A stretch of DNA of 64,000 nt. Source: Ampelomyces quisqualis. Lineage: Eukaryota; Ascomycota; Dothideomycetes; Pleosporales; Phaeosphaeriaceae. Made by a program: the position numbers and the translations under genes. The stretch spans positions 1-64,000 of the forward strand of contig JAGTXZ010000011.1 of the NCBI GenBank assembly GCA_018398575.1, in the 5' to 3' direction. Below, piece by piece: positions 11,900 through 24,069 of this stretch; within the stretch, counting starts at the first letter, position 1; the number at the start of each line of letters is the position of its first letter. The notes under the pieces are model-generated. The model was not told the origin of the DNA. It saw only the letters and a program-made list of their open reading frames with translations, and ran no database searches.

Positions 11900-14800
11900 C
11901 TTTTCTAACTAATAGTCTATAGCTTTGCTAATAAAGCTAATAGTGCTGCAGAGAAAAGACCTTAAAAGAGAAAGGTAGTTATGCACTACAGCTAGAGTAG
12001 CGCACAGGCTTAGAATCTAAGACTCTAGCAAGTGCACCTCTATATCTTCTTAGAAGGTACCTAAGAATATATAGATGTAATACTCTAACATGTCTAGACT
12101 AAGGTATAATACTAGTAAAGTAATGTTTATGCTAGAGATAGGAGCCTATAAACGCTTAACAAGAGGAAGGATTTGTTTATAGAGGTAGTAATTAATGTCT
12201 AGTTTTAGTCTGCTTTTAGACTTTAAAACTTTGTCTACTAGAAAGGCGTTCTTTGCTGCGTTCTCTGCCAATCTGCTTAATTCGCTAGTAGTAATAAATA
12301 ATATAACGTCTTTCTCTTTACCTAGAGACAAAGAGCAACCTGCACTAAAGGCTTAGAATACCTATTTAGGTATTTCTTAGGAATCTTGCCAAGTAGTATA
12401 TAGATAGTGTATTTGTAGGTTAAGATAGTGTATTTGCAGGTTAAGATAGTGTATTTGCGCATCTGCTTAGACAACTCGCAAAGATAGGTATAGATCTTCT
12501 CTACAACAACTTCTAGATCCTTACTACTAAGTAAGAAGTTAAGTAATACACTATAACATTGTTAACACTATAATATAGTAGCGCGAGCAGCCTAAACATA
12601 CGTTAAAGTCTCCTTTAACAAAGTATAATACTCCCTGCGCTACATAGCTAGGCCCTTAACCTTAAGTTTCTTAATATACTTACTATAGATAGGTAGCATA
12701 TTTATAGCAGCATACTTCTTCTTAGCATAAAGCAAAATGCAACAGAAGACGTTATTAATATTAATCTTAAGCAGCCTATAGCTATTGTTAACTAGCTTCT
12801 TAAATTTGTTACCTAGTTTTAGAGCTTCCTAGATATTAGTAACGTTAGTATTAATTAGGACAGAGTTTATGTCTCTATAAATAACTCTAATCTTCTCTTC
12901 TACTACGTCTTTTGTTTAGCAAAGAATTTCTTAACTCTTATAAGTTGTAAGCATAGCAAGTAGGCGTGCGTAAAATTAAGACTTTAAGTAACTAAGACAA
13001 CTATACCTAGAGTTAGCAGTACGCTTTAGAGCAAGTTGCTTAAGGTCTCAAGTAGCTAGTTAATTAGCTATTGCATCTTTAGCCTTTATAAGTTTCTTAA
13101 CTTCTTGTTAGCAAGAAACAAGCGTTGCAATAAGCCGTAGTAGGATGCCTTAGTCTTAGTTCTTAGGAACCTTAGGCACTTTGTTGTTGTCCTCAGATAG
13201 GTTAGCTTGTTTAATAGTTGTAAAACTAATGTTAAACTCCTAGATAATGCTAGGGTAAAGAGAATAGAAGTCTATAACCAAGAGGAACTTGTTATACAAA
13301 CCCTTCTCCAGCTTAAAGACAAGACCTCTCTTAAATTTATCCTTTTTCTTTACATCTGCGCCTTCTCCTCCCTTAGCAGCTTCTTCTTCTACTTTTATCT
13401 TACTTTTACTCTATTGCTTGTTAGGGCAAATATATATATTCTTATAAAACTTGTGTAGCAGAATATATTTGTTTTGCTTAGCGCAGGTACTACTTAACGT
13501 GCAAGCCTATGCATTACTAGCAAGATAAGTTAGAACCTTAGTAAGTAGAAGCATCTACACCCTTATTAAGATAGCAGTAATAAAGTATACATTAGCTTAG
13601 TAGTACAGGACGTAGTTTAGTAAGCCTTCTTTAGTTGTTACCTACCCCTTTAAGGCAGCTTTATTATTAAGCTTCTTACGTTATTTGTTAAGGATAAGTT
13701 AGCATATTTCCTTAAGACTCTAGGACTAACACTTAGTTATAAGAGACTTTCTAAGGTTATTAGCAAGATTACAGAGTAGGCGCCTAGAGGCTAATTGTTT
13801 CTTAGCAAAGAAACTACTACTGCCTTTGCTTATGTTCTTTAGCCAGTTACTTCTCTTAACACGTCTAATACAATACTATACTAGAGTTTTCTTCTTGCGA
13901 AGACAGCTTAGCAACACACTGTAGTTAACATTATCTAAACTATATCTAATAAGTACGTTAGGGTTATATTACTAGAACATTGCTATTAGTAGACAAAGGA
14001 GTTCTTGCTTAGTTCTAACAAGCTTAAAGTTCTCTTTAAGCTTAGTAGCTTCAGCTTAAAAACTAGTAGAGAATACAGTACTGTTTAGTTAGAGGAGCGT
14101 AAAGCTCTTCGCCTGCATTTTATTAATAGGCGTAGTGTTACTTAAGGAGAAGTTATTATAGATTATAGCGCTAGCTATAAAGATTTCTTGCTTATTCTTC
14201 TTAGCGTTAAATGCAGTGCAGAGGGAGAGACTTATTAGCGTTATAGAGGGAGCATCTAAGTTGTCTAAGTTACTTAGTATAGTAATACTGTTAGGCTTGT
14301 TTACTTAAACTTCTAGCTTACACTATAAAGCACTATAAATAGCGCTAAAATCAGCAGTATTAGTCTTAAGCTAACAAAGACCTATAATATTCTTCTAAAG
14401 CACAAACAGCTTAAACAGTAAAGTGTTTGTTTTAAAAACGTATAAGAATATTTCTCCTGTTAGGTTAGATAATAATAGCATCTTATTGTAACTGTACAAT
14501 AGCTGTATATAATCTGCCTCCTTTAGGATGCTAGTAAGCTTAAAGGCATACTTCCTTGTATAAGGCTTAACCTTGTGCAAGTTAACATAATGCTTGCTTA
14601 TAATATTATCCTACTTGTTAGAGATATTGCTAAGCTTAACTTCTTAATCAGTAGCTAATCTTCTAATATAGCAGTGTTCTTAAGGTAAGAAGAAGAGTTT
14701 TTGCATAATGTTGTTAACCTTAAGGAAGCAACTAGCATAACTACCTAAAGTCTTATCCTTAACTTTGCTAAAGAGGCATAAGCTGCTATTAATTTCTGTG

Positions 14801-15640
14801 TAATCAATCTAGAACATGCAGAGGCTACTGTCTTCCTCTAGAACGTCCTCTAGCTTTATTATGCCTACACTAGTTGTTTGTAGAGCAGGACTACTTATAA
14901 CGTTTAGTTTGTCTATTACGTTGTTCTACAAGAGCGCATTTAAAGAGGCTACTAAAGGCCCTACTAAGAAGGAGCTAGCTAGTAGTAGGTTATCTGCTTT
15001 CCTAAGCTTAGCTACAGGGCGTTTACCAGCTATATTAACGCTTGCTCTAGGCACACTAAGATACCCTATAGGCTGTGCTACCTTAAAGAGATCCTTGTCT
15101 TCCTCCTCTACTTTAACAGCCAGTTATAATTTTCGCTTAACTACCTTTACAGTAGGCAACAACTAAAGAGAAGAGTTGCTTATAGAAATATTGTTGTTAA
15201 ACGTAGGTAGGCTATTGTTATTACTGTAAGTAGTTACTGCAGGTAGTATATTAGGCATATATGCGTCTAAGTTGTTTACCTGTTACTTACTTACAGTAAT
15301 ATAGTTCTTAGAGATAGAAGGCAATAAAATGCGTGTTTTTTATTATACTTTAGTTATAATAGCACGCATGCAAGAAGCTAGTCTGCAGTTAGTTATATTA
15401 ATTTTACTAAGTAGGTCTTCTATAAAGTTCTAGTTAGCAGCAGTTGCAACAGGCTGCACTTATTAGCTTTATTAGCTTTAGATTATGTAGTAACCTAGCC
15501 TACCTTTACCTCTAGAGCCTTTGCAGCTGTCTTTGCGCTAAAGTACTTACTAGTGTTTTACATTTCTCTAGACTATTAGCCTGTACTATTGGAACACAAA
15601 CACCTACTTACTAAAATTTGTTCTTAACTTGTGCATGTTA
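11900..15640 (-). pseudogene. POL1: Dead DNA polymerase alpha catalytic subunit
   Basis: The family B polymerase that extends primers with primase at replication origins. Read through its stops, one minus frame from about 15.5 to 12.34 kb gives nearly the whole protein. Order: an N-terminal FIEDLLSKI motif with RTLSPP-like sequence (about 15.4-15.3 kb); the N-terminal domain; the exonuclease-like domain with CKLEV-x-V-x-KP and NAKKNKQEI (about 14.3-14.2 kb); motif A as DFYSLYPSII-x-EFNISFTT (13213-13272); motif B as LALKRTANSRYSCLSY (about 12985-13038); motif C as YRDINSVLI where YGDTDSVMI is expected (12856-12879); then YAKKKYAAINM. After a frameshift near 12335 the thumb end DINYYLYKQILPLVKRL follows (12146-12200), with a degenerate zinc-finger region to about 11.9 kb. 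In motif C, Gly, Thr and the catalytic Asp are changed to Arg, Ile and Asn, each by one C/T-type transition. No introns are evident. It cannot encode an active enzyme. Confidence 0.93.
12402..12463. repeat. 21-bp tandem repeat inside Pol alpha
   Basis: Three copies of a 21-bp unit start at 12402, 12423 and 12444 (core agatagtgtatttg). Because 21 is a multiple of three, each copy adds seven residues (KYTILT plus one) to the polymerase thumb region, exactly where the normal protein has a single KYTIT-like segment before the conserved PKDY. The expansion therefore kept the frame. Confidence 0.8.
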
Positions 15641-15899
15641 GCTAGGTAGTACAACAACTATAGAGTAGAGAGTACTAGTCCTTAATGTGTTGTAGGCTAG
15701 TTTCCTATATAGTAGATGCTAACAAACAAGCCTATAATACCTTCTTCTAGACGTTCTACACTACAATATTGCGGGACGTCTTCTTTAAGGTTACTAATTA
15801 CTACAGGGCTAACTTTAAGCTCTAGTTAATACTGCTTAGATTAGTTAGGCTAATAGGACTAATTTACACCTTACTAGATATAGGCCTACAGAGACACTA

Positions 15900-17690
15900 A
15901 ATCAGGAGTTTTATAGAAATTGTAGTAGCAATCTGCTAGCAACTGCATTCCCTAATAAATAAGAGGTAACTAATCCTTAACCTATACCTTTCTTAATATA
16001 CTAAGCTTACTTAGCACGCGTATCGCGTTATCTATTAATAGTCTCTTTATAACTAACCTAAGTCTTAATATATTTAGCTATAAGAGTTGTCTAGCAACTA
16101 CTCTAAGCAAGTTGCAAAAGGCTATAAGCAGAGTGTATTAGAAGCAGAACAAGAGAGGCGTAAAAGAATTGTTAAGGTTAGCAAGATTCTAACACTTTCT
16201 AAGTAGCAAGGACAAAGTGTAACTTCCTGTTAAACAGTACTAAAAGGTTGCTGCGCCTACGCTGTTTAAGCTCTAAGACAGCAATATAATAAGCTATTTA
16301 AGCGCAAACGCTTAGCTAAGCGTTACAGCTAGAATATTAGCGTCTTCTAAGTTAGGCACACTTAACAATAATACTCTGCTAGGCTAAGAAGGCTAAATGT
16401 GCTACGCCCTGTACTTCCAAACAGTATACTAAGTTTTATTTAAGTAGAATAGTTCTACACACATTACCTAAGTTATCTAATGCATAGTACATGTTTTAAT
16501 AGAGTTAGTCTTACTTACATTTAAGGCAAAAAGATACATAGGTTAGCTGCTTCCTATACAAACTTTTGCGCTGTACTTTATAATGTAGAACTATAGTTAC
16601 AGTAATAAGCTAAATCTAGGCTTTAGCTCTAGTAGTATAACACACTCTAGTAGATTTGCAAAGTATAGTAGGCGCTTAAGTTAGTACACTATACACGCTA
16701 GCCCTACTTTTCTAGAGCTGTACTTAGTTAGGTAAATCCTTGTATAAATATTAGAAGGTTTTGCTAGGAACTTAGGTATATAAACGCTGTTTCTAAGCCC
16801 TTACTATAATATTCCTGCTAATACCTTTACAACCTTCTGCAGGTATACTCTCTTCTACGTCTACCTAATTACTCTATAGAGACCTTTAAATAGATCTTGT
16901 AATAGCTATAGTCTATTCTACTCTACTCTAAAAGTTTAACATACACGTTAACGTAGGTTATAGCACAAGAAGTTCCTAGACAAAGAGTACAATAGCCTAA
17001 TGCGCAGATATATAAAGACAATAGAGTAGGCAGCTAACGCGCTTGTTATAGACTTTGCCTTTGCAGAAAATTATAGTGTAATATAGCTAGATAATACGCC
17101 CTCTATACCTTTAGCAAGAGAAGTAGTACAGAGGTTTGTAGCTGCTATAGAGAGTATGCTTAATGTACGCAAGCAGCTGTTTTAAGCGCTTGCTACACGT
17201 TCTAGTAAACTACGCTAGTTAAAGCAGGCAGAGAGAATACTGTAGACAGCTACTCTATGCGCACTACTTAATGTATTAGAGGAGGCAGTAAGGCTATCTA
17301 AGACCGCATAGCATAACTAGCAAGCTAGATTATAATAGGCACTTGGCTATAGATAGGAATAGTAGCTTTGATTTGAAACAGAGGAACCAGGACTTCTAAA
17401 CTTAACAGTTAGCCTTAGGCTAGCCTACTTTAAGAGGTAGGAGGTAAGATCTCTTAGAACTTAGGCACAATGTTATATAACTAACTATACAAATTTAGGA
17501 GTTATATAGTCTAGACAAGATACAACAACAACTGCTTAAACTACTCTATAGTTTCCTGTGTAAATAGGTCTACCTCCAAAAGGCGCAGTTAGAGAACAAT
17601 AAGGTAGAAGAGAAGCTACTCTGCGTCTCTTGCATTATAGTATAGTTCTATCCTTAGATACCTAGTTGGACAGAGGATAATTTACAATAA
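15900..17690 (+). pseudogene. RIP-killed gene, unknown basic protein
   Basis: Two stretches read as protein on the plus strand. The first, about 16080-16440, is very basic: YSKQVAKGYKQSVLEAEQER then RRKRIVK, and later FKRKRLAKRYS. The second, about 16970-17640, contains KEYNSLMRRYIKTIE, NALVIDFAFAENYSVI, LAREVVQRFVAAIESMLNVR and LCALLNVLEEAVRLSKTA, with only TAA/TAG stops until one TGA near 17370. They may be one gene with an intron or a shift between them. The position head-to-head with Pol alpha suggests a shared upstream region. I do not recognise the family; the first part could be a DNA-binding region. Confidence 0.4.
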
Positions 17691-17947
17691 GTAATAAAAA
17701 AGGAGGTTAATTACAAGACAAGTAGAAATGCTATAATAGTAACAGTAAATAATACCCTAGAGAAGATAGGTGTTCTTACACTTATTCTAATTTATAATAA
17801 TTAAATACTACGCAAGTGCCTATATTAACAGCTGTAGCTTTAAACGCAGTAACAATAATAACGCAAGCGTACAAGTAAACAGTTAAAGGAAATATTTAAT
17901 ATAGTAAAGAGAAGTATCCTAATATGTTAATTTAGAAGAGTTTAACG

Positions 17948-18720
17948 CTACTAGATGTTTTGCTGTACTAAGTACACGCAAAGAAGAGGCAAGCTACTAA
18001 ATATTTTGCTGTACTAAGTACACGCAAAGAAGAGGCGAGCTACTAAGTGTTTTACTGTACCAAGTACACGCAAAGAAAAGGCAAGCTACTAAATGTTTTG
18101 CTATACTAAGTACACGTAAAGAAGAGGCAAGCTACTAAATATTTTGCTGTACTAAGTACACGCAAAGAAGAGGTAAGCTACTAGAGGTTTTACTGTACTA
18201 AGTACACACAAAGAAGAGGTAAGCTACTAAATGTTTTGCTATACTAAGTACACGCAAAGAAGAGGTAAGCTACTAGAGGTTTTACTGTACTAAGTATACG
18301 CAAAGAAGAGGCAAACTACTAAATGTTTTGCTATACTAAGTATACGCAAAGAAGAGGCAAACTACTAAATGTTTTGCTGTACTAAGTACACGCAAAGAAG
18401 AGGCGCGCTACTAAATGTTTTGCTATACTAAGTATACACAAAGAAGAGGCAAGCTACTAAATATTTTACTATACTAAGTATACGCAAAGAAGAGGCAAGC
18501 TACTAAATGTTTTACTGTACTAAGTATACATAAAGAAGAGGCAAGCTACTAAATGTTTTGCTATACTAAGTACACGTAAAGAAGAGGTAAGCTACTAAAG
18601 GTTTTGCTGTACTAAGTATACGCAAAGAAGAGGCAAACTACTAAATATTTTGCTATACTAAGTATACGCAAAGAAGAGGTAAGCTACTAAATGTTTTGCT
18701 ATACTAAGTACACACAAAGC
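17948..18720 (+). repeat. 46-bp satellite, about 17 copies
   Basis: The unit core is tactaagtacacgcaaagaa, with exact 46-bp spacing (17948, 17994, 18040 and on) and the last copy truncated. Copies differ almost only by C-to-T or G-to-A at CpA/TpG steps: gctgta/gctata, gtacac/gtatac, ggcaag/ggtaag, atgttt/atattt. It lies between two dead plus-strand genes. It is not a CRISPR array because there are no spacers. Confidence 0.95.
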
Positions 18721-19189
18721 TAGGCAAGAGAAAGAGAGGCAAGTCTTTAGGTTTTACTTATACAGCCCTTTAATGTAAGCAAGATTACGCTAGCTACTAT
18801 ACACGTAGTTAATTTTAAATATAAAAATAAAATAAGTTATGCGCTGTATAACTAAACGCTATATAGAGGATATGTTACCTATGTTATACTATAATTCTAC
18901 TAGCAGTATTGTTGTACCTAATACTATAGCAATAGCAGGAAAACACAGAACTGCGTTTAAGACCTGCTTGCTGTAAACTATTTACCCTTGCACCTAGGTA
19001 TACCTGTAAGTAGCATTTGAATAGTATATTGTATAGGATAGTAACGTATATTATAGGTAGGTAGTATATCTAGAGCGTAAACATTGTTATTACTTACTAT
19101 AACTATAGGTTAACTAGCGCACGCCTTAATTGCACGTATCTGTGCCTACTAATACTAACTTAACTATAGACAGTACTAATTTAACGCCT

Positions 19190-20720
19190 AATAGCTATTA
19201 TTGTGTACTGTACAAATAGCTAGAAAAGTAAGCCTTAGGCTACAATTGCTTAGTCCTACTGCTTAGAGTAGAGACGTAGATTAAAGCAGACTTTTTGCAG
19301 TACGCGTATAGTAAAGTAGAAGAGTTTACTAAAGCTAACACAGAGTTTAGCTTGCAGCGCGTTGTTAACATTAACCTAGACGCTATCTATAATGTAGATA
19401 GCAATGCCTTTATTAAATTCTAGAAACAGGTACTGCCTACTAAAGTAGCCCTAGCTAGTCTCTATATAAACAGCTAGTTTGCAAAAATATTAGGCGCTAG
19501 CCGCAAGGTCTAGCCAACCTAATACTACCTCTCTAACAACACGTTTATCTCTACTCTGCCCAATTTTAACTTAGATAAATAGCGCACTCTAGACTATACA
19601 TTCTCTATCTAGCAATAGAAGGCCTTTAACTACCTAACCTGCTTTATAAAAGCTATAACAAACTTGTGTCTAGTAGATAGTAACATTAATAAGCTACTAA
19701 TATAAGAGGCGAGCATTAGACAAGTAGACCAGATACTATAGGTATACTAGATGTCTCTTCTAGCGCTTGGCGCTACAGTACGCATAGTACTAGCTCTAGA
19801 CTAGCACACCTATAGCTAGAACCCTACCCTCTAAAGTACAATAGCTCTAGTAGTACGTGCCTTAGAAAAGGCACCTAATGTCTAGTTTTACGTTGCTACT
19901 ATAGCAGACTTAAATAAGGTGTTATAAGGTATTAGCTAGAGCAGTATACTGCCTAGCTAGACAACCTTGCTAGCCCCCTTGTATATCTGCTGCAATAGAA
20001 CTTATTACTATTAGACTAATCTAAGCAGTATTATATTCTACAGCGCCTAGTTAATTGTGCTGCGCACCTTAAGCAATATCAGCCTCTATCTAAGAAAGTC
20101 TCTTAAAGAAGTCTTCTATAAGAAGTTCTTCTATGTTAAGAGTCTAGAAGATAATGTTAAAGACAATCCAAATTGCGCGTACACAGGCGCTATAAGTACG
20201 CTATTTGCAAAGTACTCTAACTATAACAACTGCTTGCAACTATATAAGAAGGAGCCTATTATTATCTATTAACTGGCTCCTAAGCTTATAGTCTTAATTG
20301 CAGGTAGTAAGTCTTTTCTTAGCCTAGGCTATAACTAGTTTGCCTTAATTACAATTAAACACGTAGTAGTGTAAAAGGTTATAGACGCAGATAGATATAA
20401 CATAAAGCTAGTAGATAGATTAGTGTAGTTAAAGTACGCAGTAGTAGCTGTTAAGAACTACTACTATAGTTACTTTACTATAGTAGTTAAAGACCTACCA
20501 GGCTATGTTAAGGGCATTTACTGTATTAATGCGTTGGCAAGTACTTACCTAGTTAGAGTTAGCATTAAATAGATAGACGTATAGCTACACAGTTAGAAGG
20601 CAGACACAATAATAATAAGTGTTACGCTAGAGGTAGAAGATTACTATATACTATAGATAACAGATATTAAGAACGCGCAACTAGTGCTAGAGGCTAACAG
20701 ATTAGTAATAACAGGTAGGT
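19190..20720 (+). pseudogene. RIP-killed gene, unknown 500-residue protein
   Basis: A continuous plus frame of about 510 codons with only TAA/TAG stops. It includes the 71-codon open segment at 20057-20272. Visible segments: KADFLQYAYSKVEEFTKANT, FSLQRVVNINLDAIYNVDSN, PNFNLDK, MSLLALGATVRIVLALD, a middle Leu/Tyr-rich part, SLKEVFYKKFFYVKSLEDNV, DNPNCAYTGAISTLFAKYSN, and a C-terminal part with KNYYYSYFTIVVKDLPGYV and DTIIISVTLEVEDYYI. The mixed alpha/beta pattern, with conserved-looking Gly, Pro and Asp, marks a folded enzyme-like protein, but I do not recognise it. It ends near 20.72 kb at a triple TAA. Confidence 0.5.
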
Positions 20721-23700
20721 AATAATAACAGATTAGTAGATAGACAGAATAGTGTGTTTAGCAGAGGTAGTAATGCAATTCTAACGCTCTGAGGGTAGTA
20801 GACAAAGAAGAAGCTACATCAAGATATAGGCCTACGCTTCCTAGTTTTTGGGTAGAATAGCTTAGTTTATCTTATCCTAGTTACTTATTCCTAATATAAT
20901 AAGCTCTCTGCACAAATTGCGTGTTGTAATAACTTATCTTACTACTATACACTAAAAGTAGACATAAGCAACCTAACACTAAGTAATAAAGGTAAGATAT
21001 AGTACTATATATACACAAGAAAGCCTATACTTACTTTTTACTAGAGTTACTAGAGTTATTGCTAGCCAGGATATATAGATTCTCTGTAGCGCTAATGTTA
21101 GCAGCACGCATATTAAGAGAGCGCTAGACAGTATAAGGATAGTAACTATAGAAGACTGTAAAATATTAGTAACCTATAGCAGCAACATAGTAACAACGCA
21201 CTAGAGGCTAGAGAACAACTAGTGCAGCTGCTAACAGCAACACAATTTGTACACAAGCTATAAAGTATAGGTCTATAGGCACTAAAGAAGACGCGGCACG
21301 ACTAGAATAGACTACTACTGTTAGCATAGTAAGTGCAGGCGTCCTAAGTCTTAAGGGAACTAGCTGCGCATTAGGCGAGAATAGCAACAAGACAGTCTAG
21401 GTTAATCTAAGGCCTGCTAGATTTTGTAAAGGTGTTAGGTAAGGCTGCGTTTAAGACACTAGGATAGAGGTATATAGGCTAAGTTGTCGCACCTCTATAG
21501 AAGTTAGGCCTATAAATAATAAGGGCGTGCGTATTATAGGAGAAGCTATTGGTAGCAAAGTTAATAAGGTAGCTAGCGCGTGTAAGGCCTTAGAGTTAGG
21601 CAATAGCGCGCAACAGCTTACGTAAGCTAGTTATATTAATAGTACCTAAGCCCTAGAGGATAGTAGTAACTACAAATATTAGTTAACAAGTCTAGTAAGA
21701 GAACAAGTACTTACTCTACAATAGTAACGTCTTAAACCCTGCGTTTAGCGCATTAAGCATATTATCCTTGCAACCTTAACAAGAACTACTACTACTATCT
21801 GCAGCAGCTTAACTAAGGTACTCTACGTCTGCTATAGTAAGTGCCTTAGAGTAAGTAGATAGGTAGCTAAGGTAAGAGATAGGGAAATAGATAGGTAGAT
21901 AAGTAGATAAAGTAGAGGGGGTAGTTAGCCCCAATAGGAACAATTAAGCTAGAGAAGTAGACAAATCAGGAATAGGCGTAGCAAAGCTAAGGTAACAATA
22001 GCGCTTAATAGGTTATAGAAGAAAGGTAAAGTAAATGATTCTAGCCAGAAGATTAACACAATTAAGTGCAACTAGTGCTGTTTTGCCTAGTTTACTCTAT
22101 CTATAGGCTAAGAACCTAGGTGTAACTCTTTAATAGCCTAGTACTTCTTTTACGTCTTGATTTGTACGCGTATACTTATAGAGTACTATTACATAAGAGC
22201 TAGAAGATAGTGCCTAGTAAGCAAGCAATCCTCTAGGCAGTAGAGTAGCAAGGTAGACAAAAGAGTTTGTTACTTTTATTACTTGGTTTTGCTAGTACAA
22301 GTTAGGTGCGTATAGTTAGCGTACAGAGCAAAGAATCTAGCGTTACTATCTATATAGAGTAACCTCTACCTCTAGCTATATATAATGCTCAAAATAAAAG
22401 ACAGTGCTTGTTATAGGAGGAAGATAGAAGAATTACTAGAATAGCGTTAAAATAGCTACGTTGTAAGAAGTTATAGGGTACAAGGCAACACGCGCCAAGC
22501 AATTAGATTCAGATTATAACTAGCTTAGTGCTTGTAATAGCAATAACGTTGCTGTTAAGCCAAGTGTTAGGTTTAACGCGCTTATTGCCTAAACTAGTCT
22601 AGTAGATAAGCGTACTTAATAATACATTCGCATTAAGAAAGCAGAAAATAGGCCTAACTCTACACAAAGCACTTGCAACAGGACAAAACACTATAGAACT
22701 AACGTTAGAGCCTAGTATAATTATAGGCGTTAGCCTACTTTATACACTACATGCACAAGAAGAAAGGCTAAGAGTTTAAGTAGAAATAGATAGAGTCTGC
22801 TCTAAGGGGAACCTAGATCTTCTTAGCAGCCAGATAATATGCCTATAGCTTATCGCAAGCACAGTACTACGTAGGGAGTAAGAAGAATTACTAAGCGCTA
22901 CATTACATGCAACCTACTGCAACTGCAGAGGCAAATAAAATATTCCTAAGACACTGCACAGCTACTAAGCCTAGCTAAAGGCCTAAATATCTAACTTAGA
23001 GAGGCTAAGCGTAGGGCAAAAGCCTAAGGCTACTTACAAATCTTATAGAATAGCGCACACTAAGTGTTTAGATGCGCCTAATTAGCGTTAGTACCTTTTG
23101 CACTATAGACTATTAACTAGGGTAAGTTATAGAGTAGATTAATTAGTGTAGTAGTAAAGGCATAGTACAGGACTATTGCAGCGTTGTTAACGTACGCAGC
23201 AATATGTTTAACGCCTAGCACGTATACCTAAGCGTCTAGAACTACGTTTATCTTTGTATAGCTAAACTTCTGTAACCTAAACATAGTTAGCATTATAGGG
23301 CAGAGGAAAGGACAGAAGTAAGACTTACGTCTTGTACGTTGCGCCTAATATAGAAAAGAGGTAAAGTAGTGTCTTATTCTTAAGGTAGAAGAACACCTTT
23401 ACTTAGCTTATCTGCTACTTTTAGCTGCTAACGTCTAGACTCTTCTTAGCGGCTAGGAAGTAAGTAAAGTGCTCTTTAGTAATAGCAGCAGCTAACAAAG
23501 AAGGGCGCTAGAACTACGCACAGGCAAACTTGTAAACATAACTATAGAAATTATTAACACTAGCTTAGTTATTAATAGGCAGCTGTTTATAGTAGCTATG
23601 CATAAACAGAAAGTGTTCTAAGTTGCAAATAGCCTCTGCCTAGGCTATAATAGCTATGTTAAACGTAGTATTAGCGTAGTCTATGTTCTTGCAATTAAGA

Positions 23701-24060
23701 GTGCTAGTAATACTCTTTATATAGAAGTATATAGCGTAGGTAATGCACATAGCTACCTACTTATTAGATTTCTTAGCTACTATAGCGCAGATTAGCTGCA
23801 AATACTGTAGGCAACGCAGGTTCTAAGCTAACGTTACTACACAACTAACCTAGCTAGCGCTAGCTATACCCTAGATTTTGTTAAACCAGACGTTTGCAAT
23901 AGTGTCTGTCTCTGCTATAGTAAGGACACAGTTTAGCTCTATGCCTTAGCAGAGACGCATCTGCAAGATAAAGTCTTTCTGCAACTAGATTACAAAGAAC
24001 TAGTTATATAGCCTAAAACAGACACTAGGTTGCTGCTCTCCTAGGACAACAGTAGCTGCT
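20721..24060. other. RIP-mutated region, weak dead frames only
   Basis: A purine-rich GATAGGTA-type stretch lies at about 21845-21915. A plus frame at about 22630-22900 reads as protein (KIGLTLHKALATGQNT, then a segment with LRREQEELLSATLHA after reading through stops) but is lost by 23.1 kb. Elsewhere no frame persists. No RNA gene seen. Confidence 0.4.
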
Positions 24061-24069
24061 GTACGTTAG

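Noticed and set aside
13207..13458. 83-codon open plus frame
   Set aside because: It is antisense to polymerase motif A and the Lys/Glu-rich segment before it.
14816..15166. 116-codon open plus frame, the longest in the window
   Set aside because: It is antisense to the N-terminal part of the Pol alpha frame, which reads as recognisable protein on the minus strand.
17948..18720. Possible CRISPR array
   Set aside because: The 46-bp units are directly adjacent with no unique spacers, and the genome is fungal.
23450..24060. Plus-strand reading with many Ser/Thr/Arg residues
   Set aside because: The composition is typical of an antisense frame, and no stretch resembles a domain.
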